A DNA stretch of 64,000 nucleotides from Chloranthus sessilifolius (lineage: Eukaryota; Streptophyta; Magnoliopsida; Chloranthales; Chloranthaceae): positions 146,959,725-147,023,724 of the forward strand of contig CM037588.1 in assembly GCA_021018995.1 (NCBI GenBank). The letters are read 5' to 3'. A model generated the notes under the pieces. It was not told where the DNA came from. It did not search any database and saw only the letters and a list, made by a program, of their open reading frames with translations. Positions 9,925-21,224 of the stretch are shown piece by piece. The stretch's first letter is position 1, and every line of letters begins with the position of its first letter. A program made the position numbers and the translations under genes.

Positions 9925-10877
9925 TATTTTTCTTCTCATTTCTCAAGGATTTATTTTTAATTTTTTTAGGAATCCTCAACGAGGACGAAGCTGCGACGTC
10001 CGGCTGTCCGGCAAACATCCGAAGCTTCGAACCCACATAGCACAGGTGCCTTCATTTTATTTTTATATTTTTTTTACCTCTGTTTTTTTTTTTTCAGTTT
10101 TTCAATGGATGAATGGACTATGGAGCTAGTTTTTTTTTTAATCAAATAGGGCTTTATTTCCTACCAACAGGAACACCATTTTGGTGTTTAATTTAATTTG
10201 CTATGATCATCCACATTTCAAACACGATTTTGGTGTTTAAAATGTGGGTTTTTATGAAAATATCCTAACAGTCTATTTGGAGACGGATTCTCGAGTATAG
10301 AGTTCAACTCTACAACTCAAATGGAGGCTCCCGCTGCCCTATATATATATATATATATTATACACACACGTACCATGCTTTCCACATCAGAATTCCGCAG
10401 TATCCATGGGTTTTTAAATCCTCCTAGAAGGACCTGAGCATAGCCCTTAATAAATCAACTACAACTTTAAAAAAAAGCTGTTTTTTTCGGGGGTGAAGTG
10501 TAATAAAAAACTCACACAGGACTTGATCAAGGCTTGCTTAGTTAGCAGCAGTTGAATTAGTTATACTTCTAAATCACAATGGTAAACAAGTATGTGTGGA
10601 CTTGGAGTAGAAGGTTGAAGTTGAATTAGTTGTACTAATATAGCACAATGGTAAATAAGAATGCTTGGACTTGGAGTAGAAGGTTGAAGAAAGCGGCACT
10701 CAAGCTTACTAATTAAGAGACACAACATTGGATAGAAGATATGTTCCTTATAAGTACCCTATCATGTCCAGTTACTATGCAAGACAAATCTAGAAACAGA
10801 AAGTTGACATCAATTAGTAATCTATTTTCACCTTTTCTTATAATTTGATACATTCACCTATTTTGAAGGTATGTATA
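9925..10877. other. CACTA cargo without recognised genes; 69-bp tandem duplication
   Basis: T-rich DNA with a TA microsatellite near 10341. A 69-base unit starting TTGAATTAGTT and ending GTAGAAGGTTGAAG is present twice in tandem (10552-10620 and 10621-10689). Confidence 0.5.
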
Positions 10878-13336
10878 TGTGACAGCCCGGATTTCGGCAC
10901 CTCGAAACCCATGCCATCGGCACAGCCCTCGAGGTCGTGCCCCATAATGCACGTACGGAACACTTGGTACATCCCATTCACAATACGAAAGCACAAGAAA
11001 TTAATGCAAAATAAATCTCCATTTCTACTATACGCTAATCCAAAACATCAATCCCAAAAGATAGTTCTAATTTCATGACTTTGCATGAACAAAAGAACCA
11101 ACCCAAACTATCAGTGTCGTAGCTACGGTCACATTCAATGATTCGACAAAAGAATATTACAGATGTATTCGTTCTTACAAAACAAGGCTAGACATACCAA
11201 GCCATAATTCTCTCTTTCTCCTCACAAAACACTATCAAAGTAAGCAGCAAGTCTTCTAAAAGAATCTCTCCGGAGAAGGCTCAGACTCCTCCCTTGGAAA
11301 GTACTCTGAATCTCCGAGATTGCCCTCGCCGATAGCAACTCCTAAATTATCTTCAATTTCTAATTCGTCACTTGTGACATATAGTCAAAGGATGAGCTAC
11401 ATCCTAGCTCAATAGGGGCAATATCACAGCAAGTATATCCTTCTTACAAACATATATTTCATGACAGGAATAAAACATGAACTCATAGATATGCCATTGC
11501 TTGAAAAGTAAATTTAAGATGCGATAAAATAATTTGACTGCATTTATTACTCTACTCATGTATTTTACAATGACTACTAGTTCCCTTAGTTGCAACCAGG
11601 CCGAGACCATGACTTAAATCTTAACTTAAATAATCTCCGAGCAATATAGCATCGAGCTCCGATGGAATACCCTCCATCGTCATCTAATCAGACTATTTTT
11701 CATGGAATTGTCCTCGTCCCTGTCTCTTAGGCGACGGACATACTACTACTATACATCCCTGGGATGTCTGCTGGTGTACGGATTATCTGCCGTACCGGTC
11801 ACGGATATCCTGCGAGTCAGTCACGGTTATCCCGCAGCGTCGGTTGGGTATTCTCTGAACCTTAAATCAAATTATGCAATACATATAGTTATTCACCATG
11901 TGATTGTGCTAATACATAGTAACTCACAGCCCATGCAATTATGTTTACTGTTTACTTCTGGACGTGGATCTTTACATCCACCATACATCCCTGGGATGTC
12001 ACTTCATCTGTTGCATCTCTGCGATGCCGAATGTGTTCTTACATCCCTGGGATGATTTTATTCTTACTTAACAAGTTTTCTCATGAATATTGTGTAAACA
12101 TGCACACCATTGTTATTTCTCTACTCATTGCATTAATAATAATTGAAAACTATGTTTAAAGATCATGCAACAACATTCTATCACTACGTACATGCTCGTA
12201 ATAAAGAGTACTAGTTTAGATATTCCCCTACCTCACTTGCGTCTACTCACTCGGATTCTCTAATCCATGTTAGCACTCAACTAGACCTGACCAATCACAT
12301 GTCTTTCATCAATAACAGTGTAAGCACATTTGGGTTATAAGCTTAATATCAATACACAACTATTCGTATGCAAAAACTGAACAAAAGCTGCATTTTATCC
12401 AAATCAATCGAATGATTTGGAAATCGATTGAACGATTCTCAAAATCGTTCGAACGAAGTTTAAATCGAACGAATTCTATTTCGTTTGATCGATCTCACCT
12501 TTAGTCATTCTAACATGCCTTTGTCAATTAAAAAAAATCGACTGAACGATTTTAAATTCGTTCACACAGGTTCCAACCAATCGATCGATCGGTTTTTCTT
12601 TAGTGTTCGAATCGATCGAACAATTTCACAATTCGCTTGAACGATTCTCCTTAGAACCCCATTGCTTTCTTTCCTATCCTTTCTTTGTTCAAAATCGATT
12701 GAACGAAATGTAATATCGTTCAATCGGTTTCACCCAATTCTAGATCCAACACCCTTCTTCTCATCTCTTCATCATCTATCCTCATCATCTCTCTTATTAA
12801 TCGTACATTTAAATAACACACAACAAATTCTAATTCCTCTAGTTAATAGTTTAAATAAAACATGGATTTGCAATTCTTTACCCTAGTTGACCGGTTGGAT
12901 CTCCTTCACTAGGGTTTTCCCAAACCCTCCAACCTAAATCTCTCCTCGATCCCGAGCTCAATCCGTTAGACTTTGCGAGCCAAGATCAATGACTTGCATT
13001 AATTGCTTCACTCTTCATTTCACAACAACCACCCATGCATTTACTCTCCCTCTTTCTCTCTCTCTTAACTCCTCTCAACCACTCAACTAAAGAGAAATTA
13101 ACTTTTCTCCCCCCCCCTTTTTCTTTATAACATATGTTCTTACAATTTGGTGTAAAGCACATACAATTAACTAAGTGTATGTACTCACACATGCAATCAC
13201 CCTTGTTTCACTTAACTCCATTACCACCATACGTTCGACTAAGTCAATTGAGTCAATGTTGACCCAATCAAACATTTGACCAGTCGATTCGCATCCCGAG
13301 GTGCACTATTAAGTATAAAATTTTCAGGACGTTACA
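10878..13336 (-). mobile_element. Solo LTR, Tekay-type Ty3/gypsy (family D)
   Basis: Begins TGTGACAGCCCGG and ends GGACGTTACA in plus coordinates, flanked by GTATA on both sides (10873-10877 and 13337-13341). At 2459 bp with no internal region or second LTR it is a solo LTR, left when an element's two LTRs recombine. Orientation is minus by comparison with the complete elements. It has the LTR hairpin, the short acidic frame and a palindrome zone (about 12400-12730) whose words are built on ATCGAACGAT and TCGTTCGAACGA. Confidence 0.85.
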
Positions 13337-13456
13337 GTATAGTACATTTAGTATTGGTTCATATATTAAAAAAGAAGATTTTAATTCTATGTGCTAATTT
13401 GATGTACCTACAATAGCAGCTGTTTATAGAAGAGTAGAAAGTTGAAAAAGATTCTT

Positions 13457-15385
13457 ACTGTTCCTCTTCCTGATTTTGCTGTAAAAAAGGTGGCATCCTT
13501 CAACCGTGATAGGCCAAAGTCTCCAACCTGATGAAGAGGAAAACAAGTGAATAAATTTATCATGCAATACGTAACATTTTTGTCTGCCACAGTTCAAATT
13601 TATTCAATACGTAACATTTTTGTTTGCCACAGTTCATACTTGATAGGATAGAAACTCTTACCTTGGCAGTCCAGTTTTTGTCAACAAGTAGATTTGAAGA
13701 TTTGAGGTCTCTATCTACTATTGGTGGATTTCTATGATGCAAATAATTCATACCTCTGGTCTGCAAAGGGTCAAAATTTTCGCATTATGTAAGAAGAGCA
13801 AGTTCAACCAATATCTATACTTGTCTTCATTTCATGAGATTTAGTAGAGAAAAAAAGCTGAAGTATTGTTTTACTAGAACCCACAATATCTAGGGCCATC
13901 CTCAAACGGCATCTAAGGTCTAATGTTTGATTGTTTCTGTGCAATGTTCTAAAGAGACTTCCCCTGTTCAATGCACACAAAATAAATTGTAAGAAAAAAC
14001 TGACACTGTATGAAAAATCACGGAGCTCAGAGGTTTTTTTATGAACATATTGAAATAAATTGATGGATAAATAAATAGGAGGTCAAGGGATGTAGTGACA
14101 GACTGACAGCAGCGAAATATCTCCTTTCTAATGTTGGTCTAGGTCAACATATTAAGTATGGAAGGAGTTGTCAAATTCTCCCAGGAGGCCAAGGAAAATT
14201 AAAACTTGGGTACATAAAAAATTTTTGGCTTTCCATTTAAAAACAACATTTTTCACCCAAAAGCATTGATTAGATTTTGCTCTTGAAAATTGAGTTGGTG
14301 AAATTGTCATACTTTTTTTGTTGGATTTCTAGCTGGAATCTCTGTCGAACCAAGTTGAGCACATTTACACTCTTCTTGAGCACCATTGCCAGTTCCTCTG
14401 ATTTTCAACTTTGCTAAGACTTTAGCTGCCTGTGGCATTCTCAAAGAAGTTTGACAGGAATCAGTTATTAAGTAAAATTGTTTCTAAGTGCAAGCTACAG
14501 AAATTATAATATAGAAACGAACATAGAGCTACAAATTGTAGTGGATATAACATAGACCTCGGGTGAACTATTTATTAGAAACACCATATTACGATTTTAG
14601 TAGGTTGAGAAAATTCAGATACAGGTTGCTCTTTGTGACAGCTCTTCCCACTAGCGCAGCAAAACATTTCCCCATTATTCAATCTGAAGGTGGGCTTCGG
14701 TGCCTGGTAGGATTTAAGGGGGTTTTTCGGAGTCATGGTTATACCTGCCGATAAACAAAGTAAGTGTAACTTAATATTTCAATACTTACTGGTATTTCCA
14801 TGTTTTTTGATTGTGCATATTCTGTCTCTCGTGCCAGCTCTTTATTTTCTGTACCTCCATATGCACTGTTAGTATCTCTCTGTAGAGAGAGAACTTTTAA
14901 TGCCTATTTGGTTGCATGGAAAATCCCATAAACACAATGGAATGAAATAGTTAGAGCAACAACAAATATTTTCTTATGATGTAAGCACCAGATTGGCAAC
15001 TGATGATCCAATAAGTGGCTGAAAGTTCCACTGAATCTTTTTCATCTTTTGGCCCCATTCTTTAAGTTTGCTTTGGGCTTGCTCCTGATCGGTTCTTGGT
15101 TTTTTGGAGAGTAGGTTATTAAATAAAGCCGCATCACTGGAGACAGTAATAACTCCAATAAAAGTGCCATTCTCATATAGCGGACTTTCCGTCAGTATCG
15201 CCATAAACATCTCACCCGATTTATTTCTTAAAGGAAAGCGACCTGACCATGATTCACCACTATTCAACCTTTCCATTATCTTCTCGACGTAAGCAATATT
15301 TTCTTCATCAATAAGCAGACCAACAACTCTTTGGCCAAATACTTCATACTCCTTCCACCCATAGAGGTTTTCGGCCATACGATTC
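13457..15385 (-). pseudogene. Captured PAS / Raf-like MAPKKK kinase gene fragment
   Basis: Six exon-like pieces on the minus strand with introns between them, in normal gene order. (1) 15385 to about 14990: PAS domain (RMAENLYGW.., SGESWSGRFPLRNKSGE, GVITVSSDAALFN). (2) about 14880-14793: linker ending at a GTAAGT donor. (3) about 14438-14325: linker (KVLAKLKIRGTGNGAQEEC). (4) 13985-13886: GSLFRTLHRNN and RLRMALDI, start of the kinase C-lobe. (5) 13764-13660: [24 protein letters not shown]. (6) 13531-13457: GDFGLSRLKDATFFTAKSGRGT, with DFG and activation loop. This is the plant PAS-Raf (MAPKKK, CTR1/EDR1-like) architecture. Glycine-rich loop, ATP lysine and everything after the activation loop are absent, and the HRD motif reads DRD. 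Introns retained with proper splice sites show genomic capture. No kinase product is expected. Confidence 0.8.
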
Positions 15386-15953
15386 CTGTAACAGAGAAAA
15401 CATCTTCAATTGAACAAAACCAAAAGATTCATTCTACTACTAGCAAGAAATTAATAATTTAAAATGCTTCCTGTTCTGTTTAGAATTCTTTTTTAAGTAA
15501 TTAATTAAGATCTGCTAATGGAAAAGGCTAGTCATGTTATTCAAAGAAATCATTTTATTTTCTCTTTAGAATTTTTTTCCCAATAATCGAGTAATTATTT
15601 ATAATGAATTAAACTCATATGATATGCAGAGGTTTGTCATTCTGGCATCCCTAAGAAAAAGATAATGGATCAAAGGAACTACATGTTATATTAAAATTTC
15701 ACAGCAACTTCATTGATTTTTTTCTTGAGATGTTAATGAAAGAGCACTGCTATTTCATTAATTGAAGATAAAGATTAGTTTTATCCTTCTCTTCTTTTTA
15801 ATCTTCTTAGGCATCTTATTTTAATTCTTGTTGATTAATGTCGGAAAACAAGTTGTGGATTCCATCAGTATTTTAAGCATTTTCATGGAAATTTTGGGCT
15901 AGACTATTGAACATCTTTCTCTTGTTATTGCAGTAAAGATTTAATATTATAAG

Positions 15954-15958
<5 letters not shown>
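15386..15958. other. Intron-like DNA flanking the kinase fragment
   Basis: AT-rich, no coding match. Directly before 15385 the minus strand shows a pyrimidine tract and TTACAG acceptor, so the adjoining part is probably intron of the captured kinase gene. Confidence 0.4.
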
Positions 15959-15994
<36 letters not shown>

Positions 15995-16075
15995 ATTGGA
16001 AAGATGGGTTTTGAACCCATTGCCCAAGGAGTGGTTTCGACGCTAGATCGCGTTCCACGGGCACCATAATTTAAA
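15959..16075 (-). mobile_element. Possible tRNA-related SINE scrap with (TA)n tract
   Basis: On the minus strand GGGTTCAAAACCC resembles a Pol III box B, next to a (TA)n run at 15959-15990 that could be its tail. No clear box A or target duplication. It could be chance. Confidence 0.25.
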
Positions 16076-16130
16076 TAATTTTCGGTTATGACTAGTATTT
16101 ACAGGTTTATTGATTTTTAGCAAAGAATTG

Positions 16131-17622
16131 ATGCATAATTTAATTCTCATTCAAGTGGGTGTGGATCTCAAACAAGTGGGTCTGAATCTTTATCAAATGG
16201 GATTGGATCACGACCAAATGGGTTCGAGCAAATCAATACACAAGCGAATGGGTTTGAAGAAAGGGAAACTCAAAATATTGGTTAGTTTGCTTAATTATAT
16301 TTTTTTAAATCATGATTATTAATGGATTACTAACAAAATGTTATTCATTTAGGTGTCCCTAAAAAATCACTACGTTTCAATGAATATGGGCAACCTATTG
16401 GAGAAGGTTCATCAAAAAGCAAAGTCTTTTAGGAAAAAGATAAAAAATTCACACACCACTGGTAGGCTGGTAGGCGAGGAGCAGTTAATACGGCAGAGGA
16501 GTTGGTAACATTTAATTTTAATATTTAAATATTCATATAAAAATAGAAATATATAAATACAGGAGTTGATAACATCTAGCTAATATTTCTATTTCCATCT
16601 AATTAATTGAAATATTAATTTTTTATGTAATTTCTATTATACAGAAAAAGCAGAATCCTGATGGTTCAATTACTAGAACACAAATATATATAGCCTCCCA
16701 CACCAAGAAAGATGGGACTTGCCCTTTTCCCACTATGAGCAATCAACTAGTAAGATTATTAATTTTAGTAAATCTTAAATAAAAGTTTTAGTACTGAAAT
16801 ATTTAATTATTATTTATTCTTTGCTCGCAAGATGATATTAGGAGAATCATTTTGAACGATCCCCTTCTAGGGAAAAAGGATTTAGATAATAATCCTGTTG
16901 ATAAAGTAAATGATGCTCTCCTCTCCCCTTTTATTCATTTTTTTTTTCTTTTAGAAAAATTATAGTTCAAATATTTTTCGTCTCAGGTTTGTGGCCGTGA
17001 TGGAAGGGGTTCTGTTCGCGGCATGGGTAGGGGTGTATTTAAAACCACTATACAAGCATCTGCGCCTTCTAAAGAGAACAATCAACAGGAGAGGAGAGCA
17101 CGTGAAAGCATTGAATCGAAGTATGATATAATTATACAACAATAGGAATGTAAGGCACGCAAGATCCTTGAGGAAAAACAAGATGCATTATCTTTTCACA
17201 CGCTGCTTAATTTGGCTACCAATTTGAATTCTTCTCAGGGGACACATATTTCAGATTCAGGTTCTTCTCAAGTACCAATTTGAATTCTTTGTCTCATTTT
17301 TTTTTCAAAATCATAAATTCTCAAAATGAAGTAGTTACATTCTTTTCCTAATTTTTTATAGGCACAACGAAATTCATCTGTTCTTCCTGATTCACCGATA
17401 AACCAATCATCCACACGCTGCTTAATAAAGAACTTTAAGAACAAAATTGTTGCACTGGGACGTGTTAATAGAGAGACCACAATATCAACAGAATCATATA
17501 ACATCATTGTAGATGCCATTTATGATCTCGATGCAGAACTGTATGCAACTGAAGGGACATTAGCAGATATTATACTTGGCGATACAATCGCTTGGCCAAA
17601 GGGGCTTCTAATTTTTATATGA
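16131..17622 (+). pseudogene. CACTA accessory transposase gene, copy 1 (plant transposase, Ptta/En/Spm type)
   Basis: Exon-like pieces joined by AT-rich introns: an N-terminal piece (SGSESLSNGIGSRPNGF), then PKKSLRFNEYGQPIGEG (from 16353), KKQNPDGSITRTQIYIAS and HTKKDGTCPFPTMSNQL (16646-16750), RRIILNDPLLGKKDLD (from 16831), VCGRDGRGSVRGMGRG and a charged stretch (16987-17280), and a C-terminal piece with NFKNKIVALGRVNRE, DAIYDLDAELYATEGTLAD (17363-17622). The HTxKDGT region is the hallmark of the plant transposase (Ptta/En/Spm) family, thought to bind DNA and to assist the main transposase. Compared with copy 2 this copy lacks the RREKAKSYREKM region, and a TAG interrupts the charged stretch after IIIQQ, so it is probably dead. 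Confidence 0.65.
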
Positions 17623-17879
17623 TTAATTAGGTGCAATTTTTATTTAGATATATTTGGCTATGGTCATGTTGATAGATTTGGATGATTGATATTTTTTTTA
17701 AAATATATATAATGACTACATATGTCAACATTGAAAGTTGTAATTAAGGGTTATGAATGTAATGTTTCATCCAATTATTTAAATATATGAATTTTCTTAT
17801 GGTGAATTGGTAAATTTATGGATTTGAATGATTATCAATTTTATTTTTTTCAGATAAATACGTCTTTTCATAAAATTTA

Positions 17880-18161
17880 AATTTTTTTTTTTTTTAAATA
17901 CCAAAAAATGCGACTGCTCAAGACTGTCATTTTTTCTTTACACTCGAAAATAATGACAGCTATAATATGTCGATTATAATGAAAAGATGTTATTTTACTT
18001 TTGAAAAATGACACTTAAAACAATGGCCACAAACTGTCGTTTGTGATCGACAGCTAAAAGCCGTCTTTGTCAAACGAAATAAACGACAGCTACAATATGC
18101 CATTAACAAATACTACGACATTTTTTACAACAGCCCACTCGACGGTTAATAACTGTCGTTA
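17880..18161. repeat. CACTA subterminal repeats, right side
   Basis: Multiple direct and inverted ACGACAG / CTGTCGTT words. The block is split by the solo LTR and resumes at 20710-20766 up to the terminus. Confidence 0.6.
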
Positions 18162-18369
18162 TGTAATATCCAGAAAAATTAAGCATTGAACTTTGACATT
18201 GGGATCCGTGCCCGACTGGTCATGGGTTTGACCAAGTGATAGTCAAGCAGTGGACTCATGAAGTTATGTACTAAGATGAGATTAGTGTGGCCTAAGTGTA
18301 GAGTATTGTGTTAAGTTGCAGTCACATACACCTATCTCTAGTGTATGTGTTTAACACACAAGCGGGAGA

Positions 18370-18384
18370 GTAAATATAAGGGTT
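18370..18384 (+). promoter_or_regulatory. Likely LTR TATA box
   Basis: AAATATAAGGG about 210 bases into the LTR, conserved as GATATAAGGG at about 53710 (minus strand) in the right LTR of the large element. Position suits a U3 promoter. Confidence 0.45.
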
Positions 18385-20248
18385 TAATAACCCTATTTCT
18401 CCCTTTTTGTTTTGAGCTATTGAAGAGAGAGTTAAGAAGAGAGAGAGAAAAGTATGGAGGAGTTATGAGGGCTAGAGATTAATACAAATCAAGAAGAGGA
18501 TGGTGCATTGATTGAAGGATTCAACGCGTTAGGATCGTTGAAACGAAAAGCTGGAACCCTAGCCATTCCAACCTAGATCTTGATCAATTTGAGGATTGAT
18601 TGAAGGTGAGTTTTAAATTAATGTAATGCATAGAGTGTGAATGATTAAATGTAGTCAACTGTGCATAAATGGATAGATAAAAGGCTTAGAAAAGAAAGGG
18701 AAAATATTTGGAAGAACAGCCCAAAAGGGGGCTGAATCTGGCCAAATCAATTAATCTAAATTGGGATTCGATTACTCGATTTTGACCCAAAAGTTGAAAA
18801 GTCATGAAAGCCCGATTTCGATTAATCGAATTGTATTTCGATTAATTGATTTTGATTTCGATTAGTCGATTTGGAAATCGACTAATCGACTAGGTACCTC
18901 CAGTGGCTGGAGAAAAGAGACTTGGAGAAATCAACTAATCGAGTTTGGAAATCGATTAATCGATTTTGAATTTTGATTAATCAATTTAGGATCGACTAAT
19001 CGATTTCAAAATTTCAATCACTCGAATTGAGAATCGACCTTACTATATGAGAGACTTCGATTAATCGATTTGGGATCGATTAATCGAATTTGAATCTCGA
19101 TTAATCGATATTGAAAATCGATTAACCGATTTGGGTTTCGATTAATCAATTTTGGGAATCGATTAATCGACTTTAGCAGTTTTACTTAACTTTATAATTT
19201 TCCTTTGAAATTCATGGAGGGTCTAGGACCTCCTTCATTACATCTTTAGTGATGTATTGCATGTGTTATGATATACCATAGGTGGTACGCGTGAGAGCGA
19301 GCACAAGGAGCCGCGTGAGACCTTGATGCTTGGACCTTCAGAGAATTGAAGTAGGGAACACCTTGAACATGTACTTTAATTTCAAGAGCATGTATGTAGT
19401 GATATAATTATCAGATTTAAAGTTGTTTTAACTATGAAAAACTTTATGAAAATGGGTGCGTGCGTGACGCCAAGAATGTGATAAAGACATCTGTGTGATG
19501 CAAGTAATTAAGAACAAGTAATCTAATGAGATTGAGACATCCCCAGGGGATGAGAAAGTAATAAAGGCATCAGGTGTGATGTGGGTATGTATACTTCCCA
19601 GGGATATATATATATGATTAAATAATTACTGTTGAGGCCTAACTGATATAAGATAGCACACTTACACGGTGAACAACTATATGTAAAGCACATGTTATTT
19701 TTGTTATTTGAGGTTTGATAGGATACCCCACCGATGTGGCGGGATACCCATGACTGAAGCGGCAGGATATCCGTGACCGGTAAGGCGGTGAATCTGTACA
19801 CCAGTACGGAGGTTTATCCGTAACCATAAGCACATCCTAGGGATATTGAGTGATATTTAATCCCGCCGCCTAGTGAAAAGGGGCTTGGGTCGTATTCCCA
19901 GGGAATACTTTTATAACAACTATCTATTTAGACGACGATGAAGGGTATCTCATCGGGGCTCGATGCTATATTGCTCGGGGATTACTTAAGTTGAAGATTT
20001 ACGTTTTGCTTTAGGCCTGTTTAGTGTCATTCATGATTACATCAATAGTAAAGTAAGGCATGCAATGTACCAATAAAATTGAATGTAAATCATCTGCTTT
20101 TAAACGGTTTTTCTAGCAAATGCATAGACTCATCATGCTTTGAATATCATGGAATATATGTGAGTTTTGATTTATATGTTCATTGTGTTTGTTCCCTATT
20201 GAGTTAGGATGTAGCTCACCCTTTAGACTATGCGTCGCAGGTCCATTG

Positions 20249-20344
20249 ATGGCAGCTGTAGAGGCTTTGGGAGACGTAGATCCGGGTGATTCGGATTACG
20301 TACCTGGAGATGAGTTGGAGCCTCCACCCGAGGACTTCCTCTAG
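20249..20344 (+). other. Short acidic reading frame in the LTR (31 codons)
   Basis: An ATG-started frame, MAAVEALGDVDPG then DSDYVPGDELEPPPEDF and Leu-stop. It follows a CAG/GT that looks like a splice acceptor or exon junction. The same frame, with related residues, is visible in four other LTRs: 11256-11370 (GDSEYFPREESEPSPERFF, stop), 26120-26220 and 51735-51835 (DSDYVPGDELEPP, stop at the same place), and 27240-27345 (DPDYSPGEDLEEPHPEDCF). Only this copy starts with ATG. The others may be read from an upstream exon, or the frame may be a relic of a coding exon. Function unknown. Confidence 0.4.
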
Positions 20345-20766
20345 GAGACTCTGCTGTGTACTTTGACAGAGAGTAGTTTTTGAGAGCTAGTTGTACGGCT
20401 TGGTATGTCAAGCCTTCTTTTCGTTAAACATGTAATTAAATTAGATTATTCTTTTGGGGAACCATCTGGGGTGATCTGTTTATCACCGATGGTTCGGGTC
20501 GGTTCTATGTTCATGCAGTGGCATGAAAGTAGAATTGTCTTTTACATATGCCAGTTGGGCATATTAACTGTTTTCGCTTTATGAGATTATTTGGTTTATT
20601 TATTTAATTGTGCTTGATATACCAATGTTCCGTGCTAAGTTTTGGGGTACGATCTGGAGGATCGTACTGATGGCACGAGTTTCGAGGTATCGAAATCCGG
20701 GGGTTCACACGTTATTTTTAAAAACGACAGTCATCAGCTGTTTTTTTCCCACATTTTCACGTAGTG

Positions 20767-21224
20767 TCCGTTTAGCTCATCGTGCAAAATTTAGCATTCA
20801 CCGGCTCCTGATCTGTCTGAAATCCTCCAATCCATCTCGATCTACCATATAACAACTTTGAAATGGATTACACTGATGAGCTGAACGGAAAGGATGGATG
20901 ATTTTGAGAGAGACTCTTGCAAAATCTAGGGTTTGTAGAGAGAGGAAGAGGAAGAGGAGAGAGGTTGCTTCAAAGAGAAAGAAAAGAAGTTTAGGTAGAC
21001 GGCAGTTGTGATAGAAATATAAAGAGAGAAAAGTTGAAAGTAGGGTTCTCGATGGATTTGCACGTGACTTGAGGAACATAGTTGCACGTGATGATGATTA
21101 AGGATTTAAACCACCATCTTAATGTAATAAACCATTGGATTTTATAGTGGATTATATACTACTGTTTGGGCAGTGATTCTTTTTTATATTGTAAAAGTTG
21201 TTTTTTTGACTTTTTGACGTAGTG
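20767..21224. mobile_element. CACTA right end, third family
   Basis: The DNA ends at 21224 in GACTTTTTGACGTAGTG, a reversed CACTACGTCAAAAAG terminus. The next base begins an exon of transposase copy 2, so this element had inserted into that exon (GTC follows at 21225-21227). Its left end is not in the window. Since the 7598-20766 element lies inside it, this element probably spans the window's left edge to 21224. The contained 20800-21080 looks like UTR and first exon of an unknown captured gene on the minus strand. Confidence 0.5.

Larger units (their letters stand above)
18162..20709 (+). mobile_element. Solo LTR, Tekay-type Ty3/gypsy (family A)
   Basis: Begins TGTAATATCC and ends GGGGGTTCACA, flanked by CGTTA on each side (18157-18161 and 20710-20714). 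Its 2548 bp match the length of the LTRs of the large element at 25756-53926, which has the same family sequence in the opposite orientation. The insertion splits the right subterminal repeats of the CACTA element; the related CACTA copy at about 23280-23374 shows the unsplit site. It contains a TCGATTAATCGA palindrome array (18760-19175), the LTR hairpin (20201-20217) and the short acidic frame (20249-20344). Confidence 0.9.
7598..20766. mobile_element. CACTA element with captured kinase cargo (both ends in window)
   Basis: The left end CACTACGTGAAAATGAGG (7598) and the right end, the reverse complement of CACTACGTGAAAATGTGGG (20766), form the terminal inverted repeat. TCC flanks both ends (7595-7597 and 20767-20769), the 3-bp duplication typical of CACTA elements. 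Subterminal words around ACGACAG / CTGTCGTT sit at both ends. Inside are an En/Spm-type accessory transposase gene (plus strand), a captured PAS/Raf kinase piece (minus strand), small duplications and two solo LTRs inserted later. Without the two LTRs the element is about 8.2 kb. I see no TNP2/DDE-type main transposase, so it would depend on a partner element to move. Confidence 0.8.

Noticed and set aside
11702-12055. 117-codon frame in the family D solo LTR
   Set aside because: Not kept in the other LTRs at the same place; falls in repeat-rich LTR DNA.
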